Positions 34,723 through 44,662 of a DNA stretch of 64,000 nucleotides are shown here, piece after piece. How positions within the stretch are numbered: the stretch's first letter is position 1; every line of letters starts with the position of its first letter. The notes beneath the pieces were generated by a model. It had not been told where the DNA came from and did no database searches. It saw nothing but the letters and a program-made list of their open reading frames with translations. This stretch comes from Mycobacterium sp. BK086. GTDB taxonomy: Bacteria; Actinomycetota; Actinomycetes; Mycobacteriales; Mycobacteriaceae. Where the stretch lies: assembly GCA_004362315.1 (NCBI GenBank), contig SNWL01000010.1:124001-188000 (forward strand), read 5' to 3'. Position numbers and translations under genes: made by a program.

Positions 34723-37565
34723 CCGACTCCGCCCAAGTCTTCACCGGAGTGCACGACACCCCCGTCTACATCGACGTCCTGTTCGGCAAGCCGCTACGCT
34801 TGGCCGTGGCGGTACCGGCCGCCATCGGGCTGACCGTCACCGTGATCGCGACCCTGCGCGCCCTCGACACCGGCCACGCCCGCGCCGTCCTGCTCACCGG
34901 CCTGGCTCTGACCGGCGCCGCCGCCGGGCTGGGGGCGCTGACCCCGCACAGCCGACCCAGCCTCGGCTTCCGCATCCGCGCTCTCTGGTCCGCCCTGCAC
35001 CCCCGGATCACCGCCAGCACCGACGATCTCGCGCTGGCACCCCCGCACCGCGTCGCCGGACACCTGCGGTTCACCGCCCACGGCGTCTACGCCGACTATC
35101 TGCTCACCGGACTGCGCTACACCCTGCAACCGACCACCCGCAAGACCGCCGCCGCCGACCGCCACCGCAGCCTGGTCCGCGAATTGCCCTCCGGCAGCTG
35201 GCTCTACGGGTTGTCCGCACCGCAAGACCGCCGCCAGCTGCTTCGCGCCATGCTCACCGGGCACCGCGACAACCCCGACTGGATCGCCACCTGCCGCCAG
35301 CTCGAACCGGTCCTGGCCGCCGAAGCGCCCCGCACCCGCATCTACTGGCTGTCCATCCCCGTCGACGCCGGCCGCGGTGGACACACCCCCACCGGCCAGC
35401 TGACCAAACTGCGCGACTGGATCGCCGGCCGCGACACCGACTCGGCCACCTCCCTCAGCGCCTACCACGAGCTGGCCGACGCCGTCATCACCGCTATCCC
35501 CGAAGAATTCGCCCCCCAGCCGGTCACCCCGGCGATGATCGACTGGTTCTGGCGGCACAACACCTGGCGCGGCACCTACACCGACCCCCTACCCGCAACT
35601 ACCGCGCCGCGGCAGGAGCCCGAGTCACCCGCCCACTTCGACGACGGCGACCAGCAGCACCGCCCTATCCGGCCGTCCGTATTAACGTGGCTGCCGAGCT
35701 GGAAGACGCTGCTGCGCACCGCAAGTCCCACCGGTCAGTACCCGGACAGCTACCAGGCGATCCTGCCCGTCGTCGACATCCCCAAAGGCGGCATCGTCTT
35801 CCCCGGCTCGGAATTCCTCGACGCCCTTGACGACCTAGACACCGGCGCGGTCTTCGACTTCGCCATCCACCTCGAACTGCGCAGCCGTGATACCGAATTC
35901 CTCCGTAACGACCGCGCCAAAGGCAACCTCGGCGACCAGTTCACCCAGCGCCGCGACGCCCGCGACGGTGATGCGCAGCTGTCCACCACCTGGCACCAAC
36001 TCGCTGAATACAACCGGCTCCTGCTCGCCCACGCCGACGAACGTCCCGTGCACGCAGCCTTCTTCATCGCCGTCGGCGCCCCCGACGAACCCACCCTGCG
36101 CTACAGCGTCGACCGCCTCCGCGACGAACTCACCACATCGGGTCAGATCGCCATCCGCGCCTACCGCGGCGCCCAACGGCGGCTGTGGTCAGTGTTCAAC
36201 CCCGGCACCCCCGTACACGTCAGTGGCGCCGACCAATTCGCCCACCCCACCACCACCGGCAAATGGTCGAGGTTCGTGCCGCTGACCTCTACCGCCGTCG
36301 GGAACGCCACCGGAATCCTGCTCGGCCTCAACCGATCCAACGCCGACAATGCCGCCGTCCTGATCGACCTGCCCGGCAGCGCCCGGCGCAACCACAACCC
36401 GGTCTTGCTGTGCAGCGGAGCGCCCGGTTACGGCAAGTCGTATGCCGCCAAGACTCTTACCCACGCCGAAATCACCCGCGGCGCCCAGGCGTTCATCGTC
36501 GACCCCGGCACCGAATGGGCCACCGCCCTCGGGCATTGGCCCGGCACCGCCGTCATCGACATGGCCGGCGCCAGGTTCAGCTGCGACCCGCTGCGCCTCT
36601 TCCCTCCCGACGTTGCGGGCGGCTACTGGCTGGACTATCTGATCCCGATGATGGGCTTGGACCCACGCAGCGTCGCCGTCGCCCGGCTGCGCCGGCTGCT
36701 CGCCCCCGACACCCGCGCTCGGCTCGGCATCACCAGCACCGCCGCCCTCATCACCTACCTCGACGAGCTGCAATATCTCACCGGCACAGCCGAACACACC
36801 GACACCGACCTGGCCCGAGACCTGCAACCCGTCCTGCTCACCCTGCAATCCTGGGCCACCCACGACTTCACCCGCGCCATCTTCGACCCCACCCTGCCGG
36901 CACCGGACCTGACCACCCTGGACGTCACGATCTGGCTGACCGGCAACCTCGAGTTGCCCACCGCCGAGGAGATGACCACCGCGCACCTGCACCGCCAACT
37001 CTCCGAACGCAAACTCGTCTCCGTCGCCATCTACGGCATGCTGGTGCGACTGGCCCGGCTCACCTTCTTCGCCAACCGGGAGCGCTTCGGGCTGATCGTC
37101 CTCGAAGAAGCCGGGGCCCTGCTCAATTCGCGGGCCGGCGCCGACGACGCCCACCTGATCAGCCGCCGCGCCCGCAAGCACTACACCGGCCTGCTCATCA
37201 TCACCCAGGACCCGATCGCCGACCTGGCGCTCATGGGTGACCAATTCATCACCCAACACCTCATCATGCCGTTCGAAGACCCCCGGCTGGCCCGACAAGT
37301 CGCCGAACGCGCCGGAATCCACCTGCCCGACCACCCCGGCATCGAGGACTACTTCCTGGCCCAACCGGCCACCGAACACCTCCGCGAACCGACCGCCTTC
37401 GACACCCCCACCAGCGCCGGCGCCGGCGCCGGCGCCGGCGGCCGCGAACGGGAAGGGCACGGCTTCTTCGTCGACGAATTCCGCCGCACCGCCCCCATCC
37501 GGGTGCTCCGACACCCCGACGCCGCGCTCCACGACGCCTTCGACACCACGCCTGGCGCCCGATGA
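34719..37565 (+). CDS. T4SS ATPase VirB4-like
   Basis: A 948-residue protein. The N-terminus has two membrane helices (AVAVPAAIGLTVTVIATLRA and AVLLTGLALTGAAAGLGALT), then a VirB3/PrgI-type segment. The ATPase core includes Walker A GAPGYGKS (about 567-574) and Walker B FGLIVLEEAGALL, followed by LLIITQDPIADLALMGDQFI as in VirB4/TraC. It powers assembly and substrate transfer. The C-terminal linker carries a GAGAGAGG run encoded by a GGCGCC repeat near 37415. It overlaps both neighbours by 4 bases. Confidence 0.93.
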   Translation: MTDSAQVFTGVHDTPVYIDVLFGKPLRLAVAVPAAIGLTVTVIATLRALDTGHARAVLLTGLALTGAAAGLGALTPHSRPSLGFRIRALWSALHPRITASTDDLALAPPHRVAGHLRFTAHGVYADYLLTGLRYTLQPTTRKTAAADRHRSLVRELPSGSWLYGLSAPQDRRQLLRAMLTGHRDNPDWIATCRQLEPVLAAEAPRTRIYWLSIPVDAGRGGHTPTGQLTKLRDWIAGRDTDSATSLSAYHELADAVITAIPEEFAPQPVTPAMIDWFWRHNTWRGTYTDPLPATTAPRQEPESPAHFDDGDQQHRPIRPSVLTWLPSWKTLLRTASPTGQYPDSYQAILPVVDIPKGGIVFPGSEFLDALDDLDTGAVFDFAIHLELRSRDTEFLRNDRAKGNLGDQFTQRRDARDGDAQLSTTWHQLAEYNRLLLAHADERPVHAAFFIAVGAPDEPTLRYSVDRLRDELTTSGQIAIRAYRGAQRRLWSVFNPGTPVHVSGADQFAHPTTTGKWSRFVPLTSTAVGNATGILLGLNRSNADNAAVLIDLPGSARRNHNPVLLCSGAPGYGKSYAAKTLTHAEITRGAQAFIVDPGTEWATALGHWPGTAVIDMAGARFSCDPLRLFPPDVAGGYWLDYLIPMMGLDPRSVAVARLRRLLAPDTRARLGITSTAALITYLDELQYLTGTAEHTDTDLARDLQPVLLTLQSWATHDFTRAIFDPTLPAPDLTTLDVTIWLTGNLELPTAEEMTTAHLHRQLSERKLVSVAIYGMLVRLARLTFFANRERFGLIVLEEAGALLNSRAGADDAHLISRRARKHYTGLLIITQDPIADLALMGDQFITQHLIMPFEDPRLARQVAERAGIHLPDHPGIEDYFLAQPATEHLREPTAFDTPTSAGAGAGAGGREREGHGFFVDEFRRTAPIRVLRHPDAALHDAFDTTPGAR

Positions 37566-39508
37566 CCCGCAGCGCCGAATGGCTCGGCTACCAACTCGCG
37601 GCGCACCCCCGCCTCGCCCGCGCCGCCGCCGTTACGCTCTTCACCCACCTGCTGGCGCTGTGGTCGGTCGTCGCCGCCCCACCCGCCGTCGCCGCCACCA
37701 TGGCCGCGGCACTGGGCTGGACCGGCATCACCGACAGCCACGGCGTCCCCCTCGGCGCCTACTACCTGTCGGTGGTGTCCACCAGCGAGGCGATCACTCA
37801 AGCCGGGCTCGGCCTGTCCGCCGACCCGTCCAGCTGGGCGCACTGGCTGGCCGCCGCCGTGACCACCGGGCTCACCCACGACACCGTCGCCAGCTGGTTG
37901 CAGGCCCAAGCGTCGGCCTACGTGCTGATGATCTCGGTCGCGCTGTGGCTGCTGCGATTCGCGCTGTCCTCGACCTGGCTGGCGTGGCTGGCCACCTGGT
38001 GCCGCCCGCTGCTTGAGGCGATGCGGTCACTGATGGCGCAGCTGTCGGTGGTGCCGATCTGCTTGCTGCTCGGGCTCGTGGTCGGCGCCTACCACCTGGT
38101 GTGGCACGGCCACCGGGGCCGCGGCTGGTCAATCATCCTGTCCGCGTTCGCTCTTGGCGTGGTGGGGCTGGCGCTGACCCGCAACCCGCTGGGCGAACTC
38201 GACCCCGACCACGGACTGCTCACCACCGCACGGGGGCTCGGTTTTTCCGTCGCCCAAGCCGCGATGAACAACGGCCCCATCACCTCCGGAGGCACCGGCA
38301 CCCAGGTGCAGAGCCTGACCGGGCTCATCGCCGACGCCACGATCCGCACACCGCTGCAGCTGTGGAACTTCGGCACCCCGATCGACGGCATCGGCACCTG
38401 CGGGCCGGCCTGGTCGGCGGCCATCCTCACCGGTGATCCCGCCGCCCCCGCGCATGCGATGACCAATTGCGGTGCACCGCAGGCCCTGTCGTACGCCCAA
38501 CACCTCGACGGCAGTAATGTCGCACTCGGCATCTTCTACTGCCTGCTCGGCGCGGTGTTCACCTTCTTCGTCAGCTACGTGGCCTACAGCTACGTTCTGG
38601 TCGTCTGTGCGGCGTTCCTGCACGCCATCCTAATGGTGATCGCCGCCCCAGCCGCGATGATCGCCGGCCCACCCCGGCGCGCCGCAGTGCGGCGGGCGAC
38701 GCAGTTCGTCAAAAGTGCAGTGCTGGTGTTCGCCTACGTCACCTACATCTCGATCGCGGCCATGATCGTCCTGAAAACGGCCGCTCCGGGCGGCGGATAT
38801 GCCGCTCAGGTCGGCATGACCCATCCGGTCGCGGTGCTGGTGCTGATCGCAATCATCAGCGCGGTGGCGACCGGACTGTTCATCTGGCTCAAACGGGAAC
38901 TGCGTGACGGCACCCGGCATGACCTCACCCACACGCTCACCGACCTACTTCGGCAGGGCCGCAACGGATACGACCGCGGCCGTCGCCGCGACCAGACCGG
39001 CCGCCCCGCACCCACGGACCCCGCCGACCGCAGTCGGCCACGCACGGGCACCCCGGTCAACGGCCGCGACCCCAGCCCACGCCGCGTGGCCGGGCGCCGA
39101 CCACCATCAGGGCCGGCTTCGGAAGCGGGTCGCGGGCCCACGCCCAATTGGCCGGCGCCCTCCGGTACCGGGGCGGCCATGGCGGCACCGGGCCGGACAG
39201 GAACACGTGCAGAGAAGGGAGCAACGGTCGCCACCGACGTCGCCGCGCCCGAGGTGGCCGTGGCCGCCGTGGTCGCCAGGCAGATGCGTCACCAACGCCG
39301 CTCAGCCCGTGCAGATTCCGGCGATGTCGAACAGCCCTCTGCTCGACCTCAGACCTCACCGCACGCTGTGGGGCCCCCGACAGCCGGTCGAACCGCGGAA
39401 CAGTCGAACACCAGTCGCGCCAGCAGTATGGAAAAGGCCGCACCGCAGCCGCCAATCGACGACTCTCTCAGTGACGATGGTCAACCAATCACCGGGCGAC
39501 GGAACTAG
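37562..39508 (+). CDS. VirB6/TrbL-like polytopic T4SS membrane protein
   Basis: A 648-residue protein with several membrane helices between residues 30 and 440 (for example AVTLFTHLLALWSVVAAPPA, VPICLLLGLVVGAYHLVWHG, AVLVLIAIISAVATGLFIWL), then a 190-residue Arg/Pro/Thr-rich disordered tail. This layout is that of VirB6/TrbL channel proteins in actinobacterial conjugation. Start ATG overlaps the VirB4 stop. It ends the operon; the following DNA changes composition and begins the second accessory island. Confidence 0.8.
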   Translation: MTRSAEWLGYQLAAHPRLARAAAVTLFTHLLALWSVVAAPPAVAATMAAALGWTGITDSHGVPLGAYYLSVVSTSEAITQAGLGLSADPSSWAHWLAAAVTTGLTHDTVASWLQAQASAYVLMISVALWLLRFALSSTWLAWLATWCRPLLEAMRSLMAQLSVVPICLLLGLVVGAYHLVWHGHRGRGWSIILSAFALGVVGLALTRNPLGELDPDHGLLTTARGLGFSVAQAAMNNGPITSGGTGTQVQSLTGLIADATIRTPLQLWNFGTPIDGIGTCGPAWSAAILTGDPAAPAHAMTNCGAPQALSYAQHLDGSNVALGIFYCLLGAVFTFFVSYVAYSYVLVVCAAFLHAILMVIAAPAAMIAGPPRRAAVRRATQFVKSAVLVFAYVTYISIAAMIVLKTAAPGGGYAAQVGMTHPVAVLVLIAIISAVATGLFIWLKRELRDGTRHDLTHTLTDLLRQGRNGYDRGRRRDQTGRPAPTDPADRSRPRTGTPVNGRDPSPRRVAGRRPPSGPASEAGRGPTPNWPAPSGTGAAMAAPGRTGTRAEKGATVATDVAAPEVAVAAVVARQMRHQRRSARADSGDVEQPSARPQTSPHAVGPPTAGRTAEQSNTSRASSMEKAAPQPPIDDSLSDDGQPITGRRN

Positions 39509-39993
39509 CAGACGCCCGACGTGCGAGTGCCTTCCTGTTGCCTCCTCCCGAGCTGCACGAACAGGCGCGGGATGCGAGCGGCGCTAAAGGGAGTGTTGAT
39601 CAAACCACTCAAGATAGCCGTCGGTGGACGCATGTTGGTCTCCTAGGCCCGAAGCCCGTCGAGGTCGCCTTCGTACTTCGCGAGCGCGAGAAGGCCAGCA
39701 ACAGACGCGTAATTGATGTCCGTTACAGCGGTTGTCGCGGAGCCGACTCACATACAGAGCAGCGCTTGACGCATCGGTGAAGTAGACCAGTTGACTTCCC
39801 GGGAAGAGTACGCGCAGTCACGTGGGTCGATCAGCAGTCTGACCAAGGCCGTCCTACGGCTACTGAACGAGCTCGGCCCAGACGGCCCCCAGCCATGTGA
39901 CCGCGGAACTTCCAGGCGCCACATCGAGCACCATGAACTGCCGCTCTACATCAGCCGGAACGCTGCGCGTCTATGAGGTGTCGCTGTCGTCGG
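39509..39993. other. Non-coding start of the second accessory island, 485 bases
   Basis: Composition shifts here to lower GC than the T4SS operon. No supported gene. On the minus strand the short reading GYLEWFDQHSL (about 39590-39630) vaguely resembles the end of an IS3/IS481-type transposase, but it is too short to call. Confidence 0.45.
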
Positions 39994-40710
39994 TTAGGGC
40001 TGCGCGAGAGATCGCATCCACTGATCGATGGTCATCCAGATGTCGTCAACCGGTTGCACCTGGGCGTCCGAGACGACCCAGCCGTCGCGTCGATCGACGC
40101 TGTCGTCGTCCAGTTCGACACACACCGACGATGCGCCGAAATCAAAGAATAGCGATACCAATTCGTCCAGGTTTGGTGCAGGTTTGGTGCCTTGCACTTC
40201 AGCTGAGTCGGTGGTGAGGTCCTCCCCCACGGCGAACAGTTCCGCGCTCGCGGGAAACCCGTTGTGGAATGCGGAGGCGAGCGTGAAGCCATCATGGAGC
40301 TGGGTGTAGAACACGCGCGTCGACGTGGGAAATTTGGTGAGGTCCAGCGACGGGTTCTCGAGTGCTGGGGACGGCGGAAAGCCGTACCAGCACACGATTT
40401 CACCGGAAGGAACCGCCGAGACGTAGGCCAACAACGGCTTGCCCCCAGACTCAGATCGACCCAGGAATATGCCGCGTCCACTTTCGCGCAGCCGCTCGTG
40501 AAGGTTGACCAACGTTCCGGGCAGCGTCGTTTGCCATTGATCAATCGCACGTGCGATGCCTGCCTGGAGTGGAAGCTGTGTTGCCTCCAGCCACCAATCG
40601 GGAACCGCGTCCCGCTCGTCGTCGGTCAGCTGGTCTGGGTCAATGACCGCTACTGATTCAAACAGTGCTGTACTCAACAAGTCTGAGAGTTCGCGCGGAA
40701 CGTCGGCCAA
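39994..40710 (-). CDS. SUKH/SMI1-like immunity-type protein
   Basis: A 238-residue soluble protein. TTG 40710 has GAGG 5 bases upstream. The strand pattern around IFLGRSESGGKPLLAYVSAV, EIVCWYGFPPSPALENPSLD and HNGFPASAELFAVGEDL is like SMI1/KNR4 (SUKH) domains, used as immunity or toxin-neutralising proteins in bacterial toxin systems. The N-terminal conserved Trp (VPDWWLEATQ) also fits. No adjacent toxin is seen, so it may be an orphan immunity gene. Family call is moderate. Confidence 0.5.
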   Translation of the reverse strand: MADVPRELSDLLSTALFESVAVIDPDQLTDDERDAVPDWWLEATQLPLQAGIARAIDQWQTTLPGTLVNLHERLRESGRGIFLGRSESGGKPLLAYVSAVPSGEIVCWYGFPPSPALENPSLDLTKFPTSTRVFYTQLHDGFTLASAFHNGFPASAELFAVGEDLTTDSAEVQGTKPAPNLDELVSLFFDFGASSVCVELDDDSVDRRDGWVVSDAQVQPVDDIWMTIDQWMRSLAQP

Positions 40711-40859
40711 GGTAACCTCGCTTACTGCTCAGTGGGCCAGATATCCAGACCGTACCCCAAGGGGCGCGAGATTGGCCACCACCCAGCACTCCTGGCGGCG
40801 GGCCACTACCAGCAACAGAATTACGTTATTCGGGTCGAGATCAACACTTTTCGGCGGCG

Positions 40860-41093
40860 GTGTCCGACCCAGAAGCGACCTATACGGATGGCACCGATGG
40901 GATACGCCGGAATCTCAACGAGACGTTCTACCAGCGCATCTTCCTCGACGAGGAAGGCCTACAGACCAGCGACTTGAACCCGCCATTTGTTGATTTGCAG
41001 GCTGCGCTCACGATGACAACGAAAGAGCGGCCGCGACCTCGCCAACGACTAGCACGAAACAAGGCCCCTCTCGGGAGCCTTGCATCGAGCTAG
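40860..41093 (+). pseudogene. C-terminal remnant of a large serine recombinase
   Basis: TDGIRRNLNETFYQRIFLDE, then EGLQTSDLNPPFVDLQAAL, resembles the last part of large serine recombinases, where a zinc-ribbon/coiled segment leads to RRxxNxxFFxxIxID...PF. The catalytic N-terminus and the zinc cysteines are missing, and no upstream frame carries them. So it is a broken recombinase, probably a scar of the element that brought the island. The 41094-41428 stretch behind it holds nothing recognisable. Confidence 0.5.
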
Positions 41094-41428
41094 CGACGAT
41101 CATTCGACCCCTGGATTTGGCTCTTGCTCTTGCCGACATCCTTTCGGGTGCGGGTTCGAGTAAGGTCACTCTGGTGGCGCTAAGGCGTGGTCCTGATGGA
41201 ACGTTATTCAAACCCGCACTGTGTGGCTGGGGCCAGAACGTCGACGACCTGTCGTGGCGGAAACGCGCGATACTCGACCGTCTACTCATGCCGAGAAGCA
41301 GTTGAAATAGCCATGATTCGCGACAAAACACCCAAATCGGGTCGACCTAGTTCGGATGCCGCAATTTTTCCATCGCCCCCGCTGACCCCTATCGGTGCGG
41401 AGGCGTTAGATTCGCCATCGCATCGGGA

Positions 41429-42091
41429 TCAGGGATTGAGGATGTAAAGGCCGGCAATCGTTTGATCATCACGAAAGCCGATGCGAGCGACCAACTCACC
41501 AGCATCGAAGCGCAGTCGCGTGACGGTCCTTGTGAGGTCCCCCTCGCGAGCGACGTCGGTGTCCCCGTGGCCCTCGTAGTTTCCGACCATTCCTGGGATT
41601 TGACGCCACACCGCGGCAAGTTCCTCCTCGCTCAGCCCGTCGTGCATCCTGGCATCGAAGCGAGCGCGAACCTCGGCCCACCGGGCATTGGTGAGATCAT
41701 CGATGACACTGCTAGCCAGATCGGCGGCCTCAGGAAGTGGCCCCTCTCCTGTTTCAGGATCAATTGGCTCGTCGAAATGGTCGATCCTCGCTTTCGGCAT
41801 CACCCGAGTGGTCGAGCGTCCACGCAAGACACCTTTGACGGCGCCGCTAATCGTCAGCTCCCCGCCATGGTTGGTGACGTCACCCATAGATAGTCCGCGG
41901 AGTTTGGCCCTGGCCCCCGGCTCGATGACGAGTCCGTCCACCGCGCCAATGATATTGGCGTAACCGCCGGACTCAACCGTCAGTGTGCCTACGACCATGC
42001 CAACCAAAACGAGCTTTCCCCCGCTCGTCACCCGGACATCGCCGTCGGTCTTACCGAACTTAACGCGAATACCTGAAATTGCCGCTGACAT
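41429..42091 (-). CDS. Bactofilin-like beta-helix fused to a DUF3887-like domain
   Basis: A 220-residue protein. Residues 1-90 form a short repeated beta pattern (GDVRVTSGGKLVLVGMVVGT, LTVESGGYANIIGAVDGLVI, KLRGLSMGDVTNHGGELTIS) like bactofilins and other polymer-forming beta-helices. The C-terminal part (VRARFDARMHDGLSEEELAA then EGDLTRTVTRLRFDAGELVA) matches the DUF3887/NTF2-like pattern. No signal peptide or membrane segment. A cytoskeletal-type polymer with an attached domain is plausible. Family calls are by eye. Confidence 0.65.
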   Translation of the reverse strand: MSAAISGIRVKFGKTDGDVRVTSGGKLVLVGMVVGTLTVESGGYANIIGAVDGLVIEPGARAKLRGLSMGDVTNHGGELTISGAVKGVLRGRSTTRVMPKARIDHFDEPIDPETGEGPLPEAADLASSVIDDLTNARWAEVRARFDARMHDGLSEEELAAVWRQIPGMVGNYEGHGDTDVAREGDLTRTVTRLRFDAGELVARIGFRDDQTIAGLYILNP

Positions 42092-42883
42092 GACCCCAAC
42101 AATACTGCCAACTAAGGCATACGCCGACCTGAAATGATCGACACGATATGGCCTTTCACGTGCAAACCAAGCTCGTCATCGACATGGCCGCTTAATGCGC
42201 GCGGCTGATTCGAGGATTGCGGAACCAGCACCCTCCTTTGACCGTTGGCGTCAACACCACCGTAAACGACACGCCGCCATCGCTTCTATGCCGCACAGCT
42301 CAATCAACGGGTGCAAGTCAGGCTGCACGCCACCGAAGTAGTCACTTTTGGGTACAGTAGACGCAATCGCGAGAGCCTGGGGTCCAGTGTGGAGCCTGCT
42401 AATGAACAGCGAGCGCTTGGCCCCTGTGGTCATAATTGCCTCCAATTTGATCGAGGTCAAACGCCTAAGGGCAGGCACGACTTTTTAACGCCCACACCAC
42501 AGCTAGGCGCTGACTGCTGGACTAAGAGTGGGAAGCGGGCACGCCATACGAGAATGAATAGACCTAGTCGGCGTGGAGCCGAAGCGTCACGACTGGCTCG
42601 AGCAACCGCCCTCAAGGCCTTGAAGCAAGGCGAAAGCGGTCGCGCCGCCAAAGGAGTTGGCCGACATCGAGGCGGCGATTCATCAGAATCCTGATCCACC
42701 TCGCAACCCCGCTGGTCCCTCCGCGACCTACCAAGTCCGTCATAGCTTTGCTTGACGACCTCGCACCGGACGCCTCGATCATGTATACCGCCATGGCGCA
42801 ACGGCCCACGATCCAACAGGCCGTTGCGCCAACGGGCCTTGTACAACAGAAAGGCTCCCGGGTCTGTCACACCTCTGCCTCGA
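42092..42883. other. Non-coding stretch, 792 bases
   Basis: Between the bactofilin-like gene and the zinc-ribbon gene. Several open frames cross it on both strands, but none has a ribosome site plus recognisable sequence. It could contain decayed genes. I see no RNA gene or repeat. Confidence 0.45.
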
Positions 42884-43330
42884 CTACTTCGGGAGATCGA
42901 GGCAGCCTGGTGGTCCAGTGCACTCCCATGGTCCACACGTGGTGACTCCGTCTTTGATTGTGCAAGTGCGCGAACAGCCACAGATGACGGTGAGACCGGT
43001 TCTTCCACCGAAGTCACCAAATCCGCCGCTCCTGAGAAGCATTACCGCACCGCCTGCGGCGACACCGAGATCGACTCTGACTTCGCCTGGGATACCCGTA
43101 CCGCCACAGCCACAGTCACTTCCCGCAGCGGGGGCGGAAAGGCGGAATTCCGTTGTCGGGCCTATCCATTCCTTGCAGTGGTGGCACGTCGTCGCAGCGG
43201 CATGGACCTTCTCCTTGCACAGCAGCGGACACACGCCGCCGTGGTCAGGAGTCGATACGGACGCGATGTCCGTCAGGCAGTGTTGCATCGCCTTGCGCCG
43301 TCGGCAACCTGCTACCGACAGTAGGGACAT
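42884..43330 (-). CDS. Cys-rich zinc-ribbon protein
   Basis: A 148-residue protein from ATG 43330; a start at 43288 is also possible. CPLLCKEKVHAAATTCHHCK then EWIG is a zinc ribbon of the type CPxCxExIxxxAxxCxHCGEW. The end is also Cys-rich (VICGCSRTCTIKDGVTTCGP then WECTGPPGC). It lies 47 bases after the 195-residue gene in the same direction and may end that operon. No strong ribosome site. Confidence 0.5.
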   Translation of the reverse strand: MSLLSVAGCRRRKAMQHCLTDIASVSTPDHGGVCPLLCKEKVHAAATTCHHCKEWIGPTTEFRLSAPAAGSDCGCGGTGIPGEVRVDLGVAAGGAVMLLRSGGFGDFGGRTGLTVICGCSRTCTIKDGVTTCGPWECTGPPGCLDLPK

Positions 43331-43377
43331 TCAGAACGTGTTGTTCCCATGGGTGAACCTTCTTCGCTGACGGGACC

Positions 43378-43965
43378 TTACTGTTGGCGTTTCTGGTGTC
43401 CGTATTGTCTGAGCACCTGGAGAACCTCGCGGGCATCGCGACTGCGGTTGGCGGCGAGCCCAGCAGGCGCCGGGGCGATCGGTATCAGCGTGTCCCGCTG
43501 AGGATTTGCGTCATCATGCATCCAGAGCCCCGTGAAGTAGAGCGCTGATATCTGCAGAATCCGCTGCTCGGGGGAACCGCCATCGACAGCGGCATGGCGG
43601 TGATCGTCAGAGAGGTCGTACGCGACTCCGGCCTCGAAAACGCCTTGAACGAAAGGCCCGTAGTTCATCGCGCGGATCGTTGCGGTGTCCTCGTTGACGT
43701 CGGCGTCCGCTAGTGCGACAGCCACCCCATCAAGAATCACGAGGGATCGCCAGCCGTTCGCCTCCGCGGCGGCGAATCCGTCACCGTTGAGCAGCGAATC
43801 AAGGCTCAGGATGTAGAGGCGGCGCGGGACAACCGACGTCTTCGAGGCTTGGTAAGTAATCCATCGCGGACTGATGTCGTGAAGGCGGTCCGGGAGCAGA
43901 TCTTCTGCTACCCGCAGTGTCTCATCGAGTAGTCCATCTGGAGGCGACGGTGGCGCGATCGGCAC
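43378..43965 (-). CDS. Hypothetical protein of the PLD/protease operon
   Basis: A 195-residue soluble protein. GTG 43965 has AAGGAG 5 bases upstream and lies 12 bases after the protease stop, so the two are co-transcribed. It contains a mixed alpha/beta stretch (PRRLYILSLDSLLNGDGFAA, WRSLVILDGVAVALADADVN, TIRAMNYGPFVQGVFEAGVA). I do not recognise the family. Its fixed place beside the papain-like protease suggests it is an inhibitor, immunity protein or partner; inferred. Confidence 0.65.
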   Translation of the reverse strand: MPIAPPSPPDGLLDETLRVAEDLLPDRLHDISPRWITYQASKTSVVPRRLYILSLDSLLNGDGFAAAEANGWRSLVILDGVAVALADADVNEDTATIRAMNYGPFVQGVFEAGVAYDLSDDHRHAAVDGGSPEQRILQISALYFTGLWMHDDANPQRDTLIPIAPAPAGLAANRSRDAREVLQVLRQYGHQKRQQ

Positions 43966-43977
43966 GGTGGCTCCTTG

Positions 43978-44634
43978 CTAGGTGGTGAAGTGCACTTGGG
44001 TGACAATGCCGTCGGATTTGTAGTTGGTGTTCAGTTCGTTGAGTGGCAGGTCAGACGGTCCGTATGCCGGATCCGCCACAGCCACCATGTTGTCCCTGAC
44101 GCGGTGCCCGATGATGGCGAGGAAGTGGTTTTGCAGGCGCGGCGGCCGGCTGCTCTTCCAGTGGATTTCCACCACCAGAGGCCGACCCACCGGCCGGTCG
44201 CGGATGACTGCGAGGTCGGCGGCGCTGACAGGCCCGTCTTTCTTGCCTTGCCAGCGGCCCGTCGCCTCTAACGCCGGTTGGATGTCTTCCGCCACGTTGC
44301 ATGGGGACGGCGCCGTAGGGCCAGGGCAGCAGTCATCGCGCCCGAGAAAGGTGTTAACAAAGCTGCACTGGCTGCGGGACGTGCCGTCGTAGTAATTCGC
44401 CACTGACACGGCGACCGCGGCCCAGCACCAGTTAGACTGCTCCTGAGGTTGCATCACAAACGGCAATCGCCAGAATCTGCAGTTGTCCAAAGCCGCAGTT
44501 GCCCGGGCTTGTTCGTGTAACAGGCGGTTTACCTGTTGACACCAGCCTCGCACACCGGCGGCACAGCCGTCGCGCGCCTCGGCCAGACGATCATTGGCTT
44601 CGGTGAGGGCCGCTTGCTCCGCTTCGCATGCCAT
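43978..44634 (-). CDS. Papain-like cysteine protease
   Basis: A 218-residue protein. QEQSNWCWAAVAVSVANYYD holds the catalytic Cys70; His170 in NHFLAIIGHR and Asp188 in VADPAYG complete a papain-like triad. This is the WCWAA type of C39/C70-like proteases found in bacterial toxins and defence-linked proteins. The first 60 residues form a helical segment with several Cys and may be a propeptide or partner-binding region. ATG 44634 is chosen: GGAGG lies 9 bases upstream. It follows the membrane-protein gene by 28 bases. Active-site residues look intact. Confidence 0.85.
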   Translation of the reverse strand: MACEAEQAALTEANDRLAEARDGCAAGVRGWCQQVNRLLHEQARATAALDNCRFWRLPFVMQPQEQSNWCWAAVAVSVANYYDGTSRSQCSFVNTFLGRDDCCPGPTAPSPCNVAEDIQPALEATGRWQGKKDGPVSAADLAVIRDRPVGRPLVVEIHWKSSRPPRLQNHFLAIIGHRVRDNMVAVADPAYGPSDLPLNELNTNYKSDGIVTQVHFTT

Positions 44635-44662
44635 CGCAATATGCCTCCATTCAAACTCAGAG

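Noticed and set aside
37415-37442. GGCGCC tandem repeat inside virB4-like gene
   Set aside because: It only encodes a Gly/Ala linker in a disordered tail; no sign of a phase-variation role since repeat unit keeps the frame.
39538-39780. An 80-codon plus-strand frame at the start of the second island
   Set aside because: No ribosome site and no recognisable sequence.
42311-42694. A 127-codon plus-strand frame in the 792-base gap
   Set aside because: No ribosome site; Arg/Ser-rich sequence without family features; could be a decayed gene but not supportable.
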